From NCBI GenBank assembly GCA_965197885.1, contig OZ240231.1, positions 124,001-188,000 of the forward strand: a stretch of DNA of 64,000 nucleotides, given 5' to 3'. Position numbers and translations under genes: made by a program. This stretch comes from Nemesobacter sp965197885 (GTDB lineage Bacteria; Desulfobacterota_D; UBA1144; Nemesobacterales; Nemesobacteraceae). The notes beneath the pieces are model-generated. The model was not told where the DNA came from. It made no database searches and was given only the letters and a program-made list of their open reading frames with translations. Positions within the stretch are counted from its first letter, which is position 1, and each line of letters begins with the position of its first letter. Shown here one piece after another: positions 51,289 through 60,717 of the stretch.

Positions 51289-54162
51289 TTATTTCGCGTT
51301 TTTGGATAATATGGATTCTTCAAGGAGCAGGGCTACGTGAACCGGGGTTGCCTCCGTGAAATGGGATACCTGCTCTAGGCAGGAGATGCCCGTGACGCAG
51401 ACCCTCTCCGATTCTCCGAGATCCCTTATTTTCGGGAAAAGACCGCACTCTCCCATGGCTTTTGATATCTCGTAGTGTTCTTTTTCATACCCGAAACTAC
51501 CCGCCATCCCGCAGCACCCGGCGTCGCTAGGCTTTGCCTCATAGCCCAGATTCTTAAGAAGCAAGAGGGTTTTTCCGAACTCCCCAACGGATCTCTCGTG
51601 ACAGTGTCCGTGAACGAGTATTCCTTCCCGTTTTTGCCTCCCTGAGTTTTCTGCCTGGAGATTTCCCACTTGTGCGCAAACGAATTCGCAGACCGAGTGG
51701 ATATTCGGAAGAAGTCCATCCAAGGGCTCGTTTCCCGGAAGAAGGTCTGTGTATTCGTCCCGAAACGCGGAAAGGCAGCTTGGTTCTGAGAAAACCACGG
51801 GGATGTTTCTTCGAGCGTAACCGGAGAGAACGTTTACGTTATGAATCGCGTTTTTCCTTGCTTCCTCGACCATGCCGGTACTCAGCATCGGACGCCCGCA
51901 GCATTTTCTTTGCCTCTCCAAAAGCACTTGAAAACCGAGATTCTCAAGCACCCCCGTGACGGCTTTTCCTATCTCGGGGTAGAAAAACTCAGACCACGTG
52001 TCATGGAAATAGACCACCTGTTTTAGGTTTTCGGATTTTTCCTTTCTTTTACGAAACCACCCGCTGAAAGTGTCTTCGGCCATCGGGGGAAGGGATCTTC
52101 TTCGTGAAATTCCCGCGAGTGAGAGCAGCTTTCGGGAAAAAGAACCCTCAAGCGAGCGGTTGATAAAACCTGGAAGGGTGCTGCGTGCGGAACTTATCTC
52201 GTGCACGCGGGCAAACAGCCTGTCTCTTGGCGTAAACCCCGTTTTGTCTTTGTAGAGGGCGAGAAACTCGGTTTTCATCTTGCCAACGTCAACCCCGGAA
52301 GGACATTCGCTCCGACACGCCTTGCATCCCACGCAGAGGTCGAAAACATCGTAGAATCCTTTTTCGTAGATCATGTCCTCGTCCATGTTGCCCAGCAGAA
52401 GTTCCCGAAGAAGATTCGCGCGCGCTCTTGTGGTATCGCCCTCATCAAGGGTTGCCCTGTAGGAAGGGCACATTATTCCCTCGGCGGTTTTTCTGCAGAC
52501 TCCCTGGCCGTTGCACATTGCGGCCGCGGCGGCAAGACCCCCTTCCCGGGACCAGTCAAGAAAGGTGGTGATATTTCCCACGGATTCCCTTATTCTCAGG
52601 TTTGAGGAAGAATCTGCCCCGCGGACCACTTTTCCGGGGTTGAGTATTTCCCGCGGATCAAAGATCCCCTTAAGCTCTTTCATGACGGAGTAGAGTTTTT
52701 CTCCGAAGAGCTTTTCGTTAAGATAGCTTCTCTGGAGACCGTCTCCGTGCTCACCGCTCATTACCCCGGAGTAGCGAAGAACAAGTTCAAGGGTTCGCTC
52801 GGAAAGCGCTACCATGTCGGATACTCCCTTTTGCTCCCGCAGGTCAAGAAGGGGCCTTATATGGATGCATCCCGCGCTTGCGTGGCCGTAGAAAGCGGCT
52901 TTGAGACCGAATTCGCCGAGAAGAGAAATTACGTCCCTTGTATAGTCGGCGAGATTCTCCGCGGGAACCGAGACGTCTTCTATGCACGGCACCGGTTTTT
53001 GCTTTCCCCTGTCGCTCATCAGGATGCCGAGCCCCGCTTTTCTTACGTCCCAGATTCTTTTCTGCTCATCCCCCCCGAGTACCGAAAACGCGGTTGTGCC
53101 CGGAACCGCGGACTCAACGGACTTAACGAGGCTTTTTGCCCTCTTACCGGTATGGCTTTCGTCGTCTCCCTGAAATTCGACTACCAGGATGGTCCCCGGG
53201 GTTCCCTCAATGAAGGAAACAGAGGAGGAGAACCCCTTTTTTCCCCTCGCAAGACCGATCAGCGTTCCGTCAATAAGTTCGATCGCCGAGGGGTCGTGGG
53301 AGAGAATTTCTGAGACCGAATCCATTGCCTCGGGAATTTCTGGAAACGAGATGACGCAAAGCGCGCTTGAGGAAGGTTTTTCAACTAGATTAAGTTCAAA
53401 ATCTGTTGAAACCGCAAGGGTGCCTTCCGAGGATGCCAGGAGTTTTGCGGGATTGAACTCTTTGTCCAGAAAGTAGTTAAGCGAGTACCCGGAGGCTCTT
53501 CTCCAGTGCTTCGGGAAATCGTTTCTGACAAGTTCCCCGCTTTTTTTTATTAGGGTGGCGAGTTTTTCGAAAAGATTCTCCGCGATCCCGGTTCCTTCCC
53601 CACGCCTTTCGTAATTTTCCCCGGAAAGCTCAAGCGAAGACCCGTCGGCGAGCACGACGTTTGAGGAAATGACGTGGTCGCCCGCCATTCCGTAGAGTAT
53701 GGAGTGGGCTCCCGTGGCGTTGTTCGCGACGGATCCTCCGACCGTGGCGACGCTTGCGCTTGAGGGATCCGGTCCGAACATGAGGCCCAGGGGCAAAAGG
53801 CTTCTGTTCAGGCTGTCAATGGAGATTCCGGGCTCTACCCTGACTTTCCTCCCTCCGGCGTCCACGTCGATCACCCTGTTCATGTACTTTGAGAGGTCGA
53901 GAATTATCCCTTTTCCTACCGCCTGCCCCGCAAGGCTTGTCCCCGCTCCCCGCACCGTGACCGGGATATTGCGGGCGGAAGCTTCCGAGATGGTGATCTC
54001 TACGTCCTGGCGGTCCCTCGGGATTACGACTGCTTCGGGAAGAACTCTGTAGTTACTCGCGTCCGTGCTGTAGATGGTCCGGTCAACGAGGCTTTTTCGT
54101 ATCTCGCCACGGATTTGTCCGCGGAGCGTAATGCTCAGCTCTTCGATTCTTGATTCTTCCAT
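51289..54162 (-). CDS. FAD-linked and Fe-S 2-hydroxyacid dehydrogenase (YdiJ/GlcD-GlcF-like fusion)
   Basis: Large respiratory-type dehydrogenase of 957 residues. The N-terminal FAD_binding_4 domain (about 40-180) has VTVRGAGTSLAGQAVG and DPSSASVATVGGSVANNA. An FAD-oxidase C-terminal domain runs to about 540, with SGEHGDGLQRS. A [4Fe-4S] segment has CVGCKACRSECPSGVD near 620, followed by two CCG domains (CCGRPML and CCGMAGSF). This one-chain layout matches the D-2-hydroxyglutarate/D-lactate class rather than split GlcDEF. It is 60 bases downstream of cofH; a functional tie is unproven. Confidence 0.85.
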   Translation of the reverse strand: MEESRIEELSITLRGQIRGEIRKSLVDRTIYSTDASNYRVLPEAVVIPRDRQDVEITISEASARNIPVTVRGAGTSLAGQAVGKGIILDLSKYMNRVIDVDAGGRKVRVEPGISIDSLNRSLLPLGLMFGPDPSSASVATVGGSVANNATGAHSILYGMAGDHVISSNVVLADGSSLELSGENYERRGEGTGIAENLFEKLATLIKKSGELVRNDFPKHWRRASGYSLNYFLDKEFNPAKLLASSEGTLAVSTDFELNLVEKPSSSALCVISFPEIPEAMDSVSEILSHDPSAIELIDGTLIGLARGKKGFSSSVSFIEGTPGTILVVEFQGDDESHTGKRAKSLVKSVESAVPGTTAFSVLGGDEQKRIWDVRKAGLGILMSDRGKQKPVPCIEDVSVPAENLADYTRDVISLLGEFGLKAAFYGHASAGCIHIRPLLDLREQKGVSDMVALSERTLELVLRYSGVMSGEHGDGLQRSYLNEKLFGEKLYSVMKELKGIFDPREILNPGKVVRGADSSSNLRIRESVGNITTFLDWSREGGLAAAAAMCNGQGVCRKTAEGIMCPSYRATLDEGDTTRARANLLRELLLGNMDEDMIYEKGFYDVFDLCVGCKACRSECPSGVDVGKMKTEFLALYKDKTGFTPRDRLFARVHEISSARSTLPGFINRSLEGSFSRKLLSLAGISRRRSLPPMAEDTFSGWFRKRKEKSENLKQVVYFHDTWSEFFYPEIGKAVTGVLENLGFQVLLERQRKCCGRPMLSTGMVEEARKNAIHNVNVLSGYARRNIPVVFSEPSCLSAFRDEYTDLLPGNEPLDGLLPNIHSVCEFVCAQVGNLQAENSGRQKREGILVHGHCHERSVGEFGKTLLLLKNLGYEAKPSDAGCCGMAGSFGYEKEHYEISKAMGECGLFPKIRDLGESERVCVTGISCLEQVSHFTEATPVHVALLLEESILSKNAK

Positions 54163-54222
54163 GGGAACCGATGCCGGCCGGAACGTTTCGGGACAAAAGA
54201 CGGCGTGTGGGAGAAAAAGTCC

Positions 54223-55422
54223 TCAGGCCTCACCGTTTTCAAACGTTTTGAGTATCCCGTAGGTCGTGTCCCTTTCGGCCGGGATTCTGCCTATCTCTCT
54301 GGTGAGTTTCCTGAATTCCTCGGGCGGGAAGTACTGTCCGTAACTTGCGCCGGCGAAACGGGATATCTGCTCTTCCATGAGCGTTCCCCCGAAGTCGTTT
54401 GCCCCGGCGGTGAGCGAGAACTGGGCGAACTCAGGTCCCTGTTTGACCCAGGAGACCTGTATGTTGTTTATCCAGCCCCTGAGCATCATCCGCGAAACCG
54501 CGTACATTTTCAGCTGGTCAAGGTCGGTCGGGCCCTTCCTCACCTTTCCCTTGGAGTGAATAAAAAGCCTGGTGTTCCAGGGAATGAACCGGAGAGGAAC
54601 GAATTCCGTGAACCCTCCCGTTTCTTTCTGGATGTCTCTCAGGATTCCAAGGTGTATTGCCCAGTGATGGCGCTTGTCAAGATGTCCGTACATTATGGTC
54701 GAGGTGGTTCTCATCCCTTCCTTGTGGGCTTTTTTTACCACTCTTATCCACACCTCGGTCGGTATCTTTCTGGGAGCGATTACCTTTCTTACTTCCTCAA
54801 CCAGAACCTCCGCCGCGGTGCCGGGGAAGGTGTTGTGACCGACATCCTTGAGTTTCCTTATGAAGTCCTCTTCTTCTATGCCGAGCGTCTTGGCGCCGTA
54901 GTAGATCTCGTAGGGAGAAAAAGCGTGGGTGTGCATCTCGGGCACGGCATTTTTAACCGTCTTTATAAGCTCGATGTAGAAATTGCCGTCTATCTCGGGG
55001 TGCATGCCTCCCTGCATACATACTTCAGTAGCGCCTATCTCCCAGGCTTCGACGGTTCTCTCAGCGACTTCGTCCATCGAGAGAAAATAAGCTCTTTCGT
55101 CCCCCTCGTCCGCCATAAAATTGCAGAAGCCGCAGTAGACATCGCATATGTTCGTGAAGTTGATGTTCCTGTTAACGACGTAGGTGACCACCTCCCCAAC
55201 GTCCTCCTTTCTTATCCGGTCTGCCGCAAGCGCAAGGGCGGATATCTCGTCGGTATCCTCTATGCTGAAAAGATGAATCCCGTCCTCAACCGAGATCTCC
55301 TTTCCCAAAAGCGCGTCTTCAATTATTCTCCCCGTCGTGCCGTTTACCCGCGACATCACTCCGTCGACGCCAATGGGTCTTCTCTGCTCTATAGAGTCTA
55401 TTATCTTGTTTATGTCTTCCAT
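54223..55422 (-). CDS. cofH: Fo synthase subunit 2 (CofH)
   Basis: Radical SAM enzyme that, with CofG, makes the deazaflavin Fo, the core of coenzyme F420. The 399 residues hold the [4Fe-4S] motif Cys93, Cys97, Cys100 (NICDVYCGFC), then GATEVCMQGGMHPEIDG, HAFSPYEI, FPGTAAEVL, TSTIMYGHLDKRHHW, GFTEFVPLRFIPW and NNIQVSWVKQG, which fit CofH better than the related MqnC or MqnE. It begins five bases after cofG ends. Confidence 0.92.
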   Translation of the reverse strand: MEDINKIIDSIEQRRPIGVDGVMSRVNGTTGRIIEDALLGKEISVEDGIHLFSIEDTDEISALALAADRIRKEDVGEVVTYVVNRNINFTNICDVYCGFCNFMADEGDERAYFLSMDEVAERTVEAWEIGATEVCMQGGMHPEIDGNFYIELIKTVKNAVPEMHTHAFSPYEIYYGAKTLGIEEEDFIRKLKDVGHNTFPGTAAEVLVEEVRKVIAPRKIPTEVWIRVVKKAHKEGMRTTSTIMYGHLDKRHHWAIHLGILRDIQKETGGFTEFVPLRFIPWNTRLFIHSKGKVRKGPTDLDQLKMYAVSRMMLRGWINNIQVSWVKQGPEFAQFSLTAGANDFGGTLMEEQISRFAGASYGQYFPPEEFRKLTREIGRIPAERDTTYGILKTFENGEA

Positions 55423-55427
55423 TTTCT

Positions 55428-56687
55428 TCAGTTTACGGGAACGTACCCGTTTTCATCAACGCGCTCCCTTACCTTGCCAAGAACATAGGGGTCTATCCAC
55501 TGCTCGTCTATGTACTCGGGATAAACGGGAAGCCTTTCCCGAAGCCCGTAACCCAAGGCGCTTACCTCCCTCTCCATTCTCTCAACCTGCGGCCACGGGG
55601 CCTCGGGGTTCACGTAGTCTATCGTGAGAGGCGACACGCCGCCCAGATCGTTTATGCCGGCCGTGAGGTAGAAAGTGAAATTTTTGTTGTTAAGGTTAGG
55701 CGGTATCTGTATGTTCATATTCCCTCCGAACACGAGCCTTGAGATAGCGACGGTCTTGAGCATCTCGAGAAAATCGGCGGGAGGATGCTCTTCCATTCTT
55801 ATTCCTTCCTTGGGGTTAAAGTTCTGAATTATTATTTCCTGCAGGTGACCGTGGCGGCGGGAGAGTTCTAGCAGGGCGTAGAGCGAGTCCACTCTTTCCT
55901 CAAACGTTTCCCCGATCCCGACCAGTATGCCGCTTGTCCAGGGAATACTGAGGTCGCCCGCGTACTCCATGGTCTCCATCCTGAGTTTCGGGACCTTGTC
56001 GGCGCAGCCGTGGTGGGCGTTTCCCCGCTTAAGCAGCCTCTCGCTTATGTTCTCGAGCATGAGGCCCATGCTTGGGTTGCTTTTTCTGAACTCAGAGAGT
56101 TCCTCCGGGGTTGAAAGCCCGAGGTTCGTGTGGGGAAAGATCCCGTGTTCAAGCCCGGTTTTTCCCATGTCGATCAGGTACTCCGCCGTCGTTTCGTAAC
56201 CGATTTCCCCGAGGGCGTCCCTGTATACCTGGTATGCTAGTTCCGGTTTGTCGCCCGTAACGAAAAGAAGTTCCGTGCACCCGGCCTTAGCTCCTTTTTT
56301 CGCCATGTCAACGACCTCTTCGGGGGTCATGAACAGGTCTCCCTCTTCCGGTTCTATCTTGAACGTGCAGTATCCGCAGCGGTCCCTGCAGAGCTGGGTC
56401 AGGGGTACGAAAACGTTTTTTGAGTAGGTTACGGTTTTTCCCTTCGAGCGGTTCCTGATCGCCGCCGCGGCCAGAAGAAGAAAAGGAATTTCCTTGGGGA
56501 AAAGCTCCGTCAGGTAGAGGGCGTCTTCGCGCGTGACGCTTTCTCCCTCGATGGCCTTTGATATTATTCTCTCAAGTTTCGGGGTCGCGCGAAGCTCCGA
56601 GAATTCGCTTACGCCGAACGTGTCGAGCAGCATGGCGCTTTCGTTTGCGCCGAATGTTTTTTCCCAAGTTTCAGCTAAAAGGCTCAT
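55428..56687 (-). CDS. cofG: Fo synthase subunit 1 (CofG)
   Basis: Radical SAM partner of CofH in Fo synthesis. The 419 residues show NVFVPLTQLCRDRCGYCTF with Cys100, Cys104 and Cys107, then LFVTGDKPE, FPHTNLGLSTPEEL, MGLMLENIS, PWTSGILVGIGET, IIQNFNPKEG, IPPNLNN and GINDLGGVSPLTIDYVNPEAPWP, all characteristic of CofG. The other F420 genes (cofC, cofD, cofE) are not in this window, so the pathway would be completed elsewhere. Confidence 0.93.
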   Translation of the reverse strand: MSLLAETWEKTFGANESAMLLDTFGVSEFSELRATPKLERIISKAIEGESVTREDALYLTELFPKEIPFLLLAAAAIRNRSKGKTVTYSKNVFVPLTQLCRDRCGYCTFKIEPEEGDLFMTPEEVVDMAKKGAKAGCTELLFVTGDKPELAYQVYRDALGEIGYETTAEYLIDMGKTGLEHGIFPHTNLGLSTPEELSEFRKSNPSMGLMLENISERLLKRGNAHHGCADKVPKLRMETMEYAGDLSIPWTSGILVGIGETFEERVDSLYALLELSRRHGHLQEIIIQNFNPKEGIRMEEHPPADFLEMLKTVAISRLVFGGNMNIQIPPNLNNKNFTFYLTAGINDLGGVSPLTIDYVNPEAPWPQVERMEREVSALGYGLRERLPVYPEYIDEQWIDPYVLGKVRERVDENGYVPVN

Positions 56688-56796
56688 AATAAAGAAACCA
56701 CACCCACATGCTTTCCGTGCGGAAGTAATTTTCGATACGACTGACCAACCCCATCTGTAAGTATCTTATACCGGGGGTGTTTTTGTCAAGGAATGT

Positions 56797-59700
56797 ATGC
56801 AGGATTTATGGAGGAATTGCGGGACTCTTTGTTCGAAAATGTGCAGAATTGGTGGTACTATTTTACCTGAAATGATTCCGCTGAAGTCAGACAGACTGCA
56901 GGGTTCGTCCGCCTCGCCGCGCCGGGGGGATATCTGTGCGCGGGGGCGCGCCCGTCTTTCGTGTTTCTCCCGCATCTTCCGCGGTTCCTGCCGGGCCGCA
57001 ATGGGTCTTTTTCTCCTTGCCGCCATCGTCCTAGGCGCCCAACCGGAGCCGGCACGCGCGCAGACCACCGCCACCTACACGGTAACGTTTAAAGGCAACT
57101 GGACCACTAGTAGCACAACCGTCGCGGTTCCGGGTAGTGCGCATTTCACGACGTTAATCGGCGCCGTGCACGACAGCGATGTGACTTTCTGGGCGCCGGG
57201 CGGCACGGCCACCGCCGGCGTTGAGCTTGTGGCGGAACTTGGTGACACGAGCAAGTTCAAGCCCGAAATCAACGCCGCCGCCACCGGAACCGTAAAATCC
57301 ACCGTCGAGGTCGGTGTGCCTTTCTCCCCTACGGCCCAGAAAACGTTTGAAGTCGAGTTCAGCCGCACTCATCCCCTGCTTACTCTCTTGTCGATGATCG
57401 GTCCCAGCCCGGACTGGTTCGTGGGCGTCTCCGGTCTGTCTCTGCTGGATTCTTCGGATGCCTGGCGATCCTCTCACACGGTAAACCTGTTTCCCTACGA
57501 CGCCGGCACCGAGAACGGGGAAAATTTTTCGCTGAGCAATCCCGCCACCAACCCCCAGGGAACCATCACCAGCATCAAGGGACAGGGCAAGTTCACCGAC
57601 ACGCGCATGGCGAGGCTGAGCTTTACGCTCCAGACACCTCCACCTCCGCAAAACAACGCGCCCGAGTTCTCGAGTACGAGCACTACCCGGAGCTTCACTG
57701 AGACCGTGGGAGCGGCGACGGTGCAGAGCGCGGGTGACATTGGCGGAACTGTAACAGCCATGGACGACGACAACGACACTCTTACCTACAGCCTTGAGGG
57801 AACGGACGCGGGGAGGTTCACGATAGTTCCTGGAAGCGGACAGATCCGGACCAAGGTCGGGGAGAGCTACGACCGGGAAACCAAAGGGAGCTATTCAGTG
57901 ATGGTCAAGGCTGATGACAGTAACGGGGGCACGGACACGATTGAGGTTATGATAAACGTAACAAACGTGGCGGAAAAACCGCTTAAGCCCGCCGCGCCGT
58001 CAGTATCGACAGCGAGTGCCACGAGCGTTAACGTGATGTGGAACATGCCGTCCAATGGGGGCCGCCCGAAGATAATCAACTACGACCTTCAGTATAAGAA
58101 GAGTTCGGACACCGGCTGGAGCAACGGTCCGCAGAACGTTACCTCCACCAGTTCCGCAATCATGAATCTCACCAAGGACACGGAGTACCAAGTGCAGGTT
58201 CGGGCGAGCAATTCAGACGGGGGCGGTACATGGTCTGAGCCGGGAACCGGCCGGACCAGGGACAACAGGGCGCCCGAGTTCCCGGGTATGAGTACGACTC
58301 GGAACTTCGCGGAGACGGTTGGGGACGCGAGGGTGCAGAGCATGGGCAACGTGGGGGCCGCCGTGAGCGCCACGGATCAGGATAACGACACTCTTACTTA
58401 CAGCCTCGAGGGAACGGACGCAGGGAAGTTCACGATAGTTTCTGGAAGCGGACAGATCCGGACCAAGATCGGGGAGAATTACGACCGGGAAACCGAAGCG
58501 AGCTATTCAGTGATGGTCATGGCGAATGACCAAAACGGGGGCACGGACACGATTGCGGTGACAATCAATGTTGACAACGCGACGGAAAAGCCGCTTAAAC
58601 CTGCCCGGCCGGTCGTATCTTCGGGGAGCACCATGAGCGTTAACGTGATGTGGAACGCGCCGTCCAACACGGGCCGCCCCGCTATAACCAGCTACGACCT
58701 TCAGTACAAGAAGAGTTCGGATACCGGCTGGAGCGACGGTCCGCAGGGCGTGACCGCAACGAACACGAGCATAGGAGATCTTGAGGAGAACACGGAGTAC
58801 CAGGTGCAGGTTCTGGTGACCAACTCAGACGGGGACGGTCCCTGGTCTGAGCCCGGAACCGGCCGGACCAATGTTCAGGGCAACAGGATGCCCGAGTTCA
58901 TGGAGGGTCTGACCGCGACTCGGAGCTTTATGGAGACCGTTGGGGACGCGAGGGTGGGGAGCGCGGGCAACGTGGGAGCGGTTGTGACAGCCACCGACGC
59001 GGACGATGACATGCTTACCTACACTCTCGAGGGCGCTGACAAGGATGAGTTCACGCTTGATTCAAGCGGACAGATCCGGACCAAAGTCGGGAAAAGCTAC
59101 GACCGGGAAACCAAGGCGAGGTATTCAGTGATGGTCATGGCGAATGACCAAAACGGGGGCACGGACACCGTTGAGGTGACGGTAAACGTAATGGACGCGG
59201 AAGAAAAACCCCTTGCGCCGGCTGCGCCGTCAGTATCGGCAGCGAGTGCCACGAGCGTTAACGTGATGTGGAACGCGCCGTCCAATACGGGCCGCCCGGC
59301 GATAACCACCTATGACCTTCAGTACCGGCAGGGTATGGCCGGAAGCTGGACAGACGGTCCGCAGAACGTTGCCTCCACCAGTTCCGAAATTACGAATCTC
59401 ATGGAGAACACGGAGTACCAGGTGCAGGTTCGGGCGAACAACTCAGACGGGGACGGTACATGGTCTGAGCCTGGAACCGGCCGGACCAATGTCCGGACCA
59501 ACAGAGCGCCTGTCCCGCCGTCGCCTCCTCTTCCGACGGAAGAAGAAACGGAAGAAGAAGTAGAAGAGGTGTGTGCCGTTTCCGGCGTGACTGATGAGCA
59601 GAGCCTCGAGGGATTCGTTGAGTGCGCGGCGGAGAGCATTGAGGTCTCAGACACCTTTGAGGAGACGCTTCGCCTCCTTGAGGAGTTCAGGGACGATAAG

Positions 59701-60618
59701 GGAACCTGGAATGACGGTTCCACGTACCTTGTTCTTCTCACCAAAAGAGGCGGGGTGTACTTTCACGCCAATGACAGGGAAGTTGAAGACATGGACTGGT
59801 CCGGGATTCTCTCCTGCGAAGGAGGAGAGTCCGTGCTGGACACACAGGATGGATGCTTCATGGAGTACGACGGTGCCAGCAGCGGTTACGCCTATCCGTT
59901 CTCCGCTTCGCATGTTCCCCTGGCGCACGGCGAGGACGAATTCGTCCTGCTGGGCGGTTTCGATGAAACTCCCGAGGGGGAACCCCTCACAGGGGGGGGG
60001 GTGATCGGCGGACCGTCAACGGAAGCCGGGGAAGTGGATACCGACGATGAATTAAGGAAATTCGTGGAGGATGCGGGGAGAGTCCTCGGGGGAGCCGTTG
60101 AGAATCCTGAAATTGACCCCGCACAGTTGCGGGGGATTCTGAGGCGTGAGGGGCCGTGGAAAGAGGGGGACGTCTACATTTACATTATGGATGAGACGGG
60201 GAGGGTGATATTCGACGGGGCGGACAGGAACAGGGAGCAGAAAGACGAATACGAAAAGCAACATGTCAAGGATCTTATAGCGGAGGCGGGCGAGGGGATT
60301 GTCGAATATACAGAGGGCGGTTTGCTCAGAAGGGGTTACGCTGTAAGGGTAGAGGTTTCTTTGGATGAGGAGGAAGCCAGCCGTGTATACGTCGTGGGTT
60401 CCGGGTACCATGTTGAGGAACAGCCGGATGTTGAAGAACCACCGGATGTAGAGGAGGATCTGAACATGGAGGAGTCGGGCAAGAGTGGCAACGGCGGTGG
60501 AGGCTGCGCTGTCGGAGGAAGTGATAGCGGCGGCGTGTTTGGTCTCTCTCTGGCAGTGTTCGGGCTGTTTCTGACGGTCTCGCTTAAAAGACACTCGGCG
60601 GAAGACAAGACGCATTGA
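56797..60618 (+). CDS. Giant surface protein: spondin, three cadherin-FN3 modules, two Cache domains, sorting tail
   Basis: A 1273-residue exported protein. Signal segment MGLFLLAAIVLG (residues 69-80) is cut near PARAQ; an ATG at 56872 or 57001 is a likelier start than 56797, whose extra residues are non-signal-like. Spondin_N-like domain: about 92-282 (YTVTFKGNW, MIGPSPDWFVGVSGLSLL, YDAGTENG). Three modules of about 200 residues each follow, cadherin-like (LTYSLEGTDAG, SGQIRTK, YDRET) plus fibronectin III (SVNVMWNMPS, YEYQVQVRA-type strands), at about 286-488, 489-692 and 695-899. An acidic linker leads to two Cache domains (about 932-1065 and 1080-1205), close in sequence to the lipoprotein at 2567. 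The end is GGGGCAVGGSDSGG, a hydrophobic helix and LKRHS. Adhesin or sensor role is inferred. Confidence 0.82.
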   Translation: MQDLWRNCGTLCSKMCRIGGTILPEMIPLKSDRLQGSSASPRRGDICARGRARLSCFSRIFRGSCRAAMGLFLLAAIVLGAQPEPARAQTTATYTVTFKGNWTTSSTTVAVPGSAHFTTLIGAVHDSDVTFWAPGGTATAGVELVAELGDTSKFKPEINAAATGTVKSTVEVGVPFSPTAQKTFEVEFSRTHPLLTLLSMIGPSPDWFVGVSGLSLLDSSDAWRSSHTVNLFPYDAGTENGENFSLSNPATNPQGTITSIKGQGKFTDTRMARLSFTLQTPPPPQNNAPEFSSTSTTRSFTETVGAATVQSAGDIGGTVTAMDDDNDTLTYSLEGTDAGRFTIVPGSGQIRTKVGESYDRETKGSYSVMVKADDSNGGTDTIEVMINVTNVAEKPLKPAAPSVSTASATSVNVMWNMPSNGGRPKIINYDLQYKKSSDTGWSNGPQNVTSTSSAIMNLTKDTEYQVQVRASNSDGGGTWSEPGTGRTRDNRAPEFPGMSTTRNFAETVGDARVQSMGNVGAAVSATDQDNDTLTYSLEGTDAGKFTIVSGSGQIRTKIGENYDRETEASYSVMVMANDQNGGTDTIAVTINVDNATEKPLKPARPVVSSGSTMSVNVMWNAPSNTGRPAITSYDLQYKKSSDTGWSDGPQGVTATNTSIGDLEENTEYQVQVLVTNSDGDGPWSEPGTGRTNVQGNRMPEFMEGLTATRSFMETVGDARVGSAGNVGAVVTATDADDDMLTYTLEGADKDEFTLDSSGQIRTKVGKSYDRETKARYSVMVMANDQNGGTDTVEVTVNVMDAEEKPLAPAAPSVSAASATSVNVMWNAPSNTGRPAITTYDLQYRQGMAGSWTDGPQNVASTSSEITNLMENTEYQVQVRANNSDGDGTWSEPGTGRTNVRTNRAPVPPSPPLPTEEETEEEVEEVCAVSGVTDEQSLEGFVECAAESIEVSDTFEETLRLLEEFRDDKGTWNDGSTYLVLLTKRGGVYFHANDREVEDMDWSGILSCEGGESVLDTQDGCFMEYDGASSGYAYPFSASHVPLAHGEDEFVLLGGFDETPEGEPLTGGGVIGGPSTEAGEVDTDDELRKFVEDAGRVLGGAVENPEIDPAQLRGILRREGPWKEGDVYIYIMDETGRVIFDGADRNREQKDEYEKQHVKDLIAEAGEGIVEYTEGGLLRRGYAVRVEVSLDEEEASRVYVVGSGYHVEEQPDVEEPPDVEEDLNMEESGKSGNGGGGCAVGGSDSGGVFGLSLAVFGLFLTVSLKRHSAEDKTH

Positions 60619-60717
60619 GGCGAGACGGAAGCGTTGTCGCTGAGGACCGCTTAGGAGAAAAAGCTATGTCCCGCGATGTTTTTCCTCCTCTTAAGTGTCA
60701 CCGGATCTCGAGGGTTT

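Noticed and set aside
54205..55488. Plus-strand frame of 427 codons
   Set aside because: It lies exactly opposite cofH, whose radical SAM motifs are clear. The plus product has no recognisable domain.
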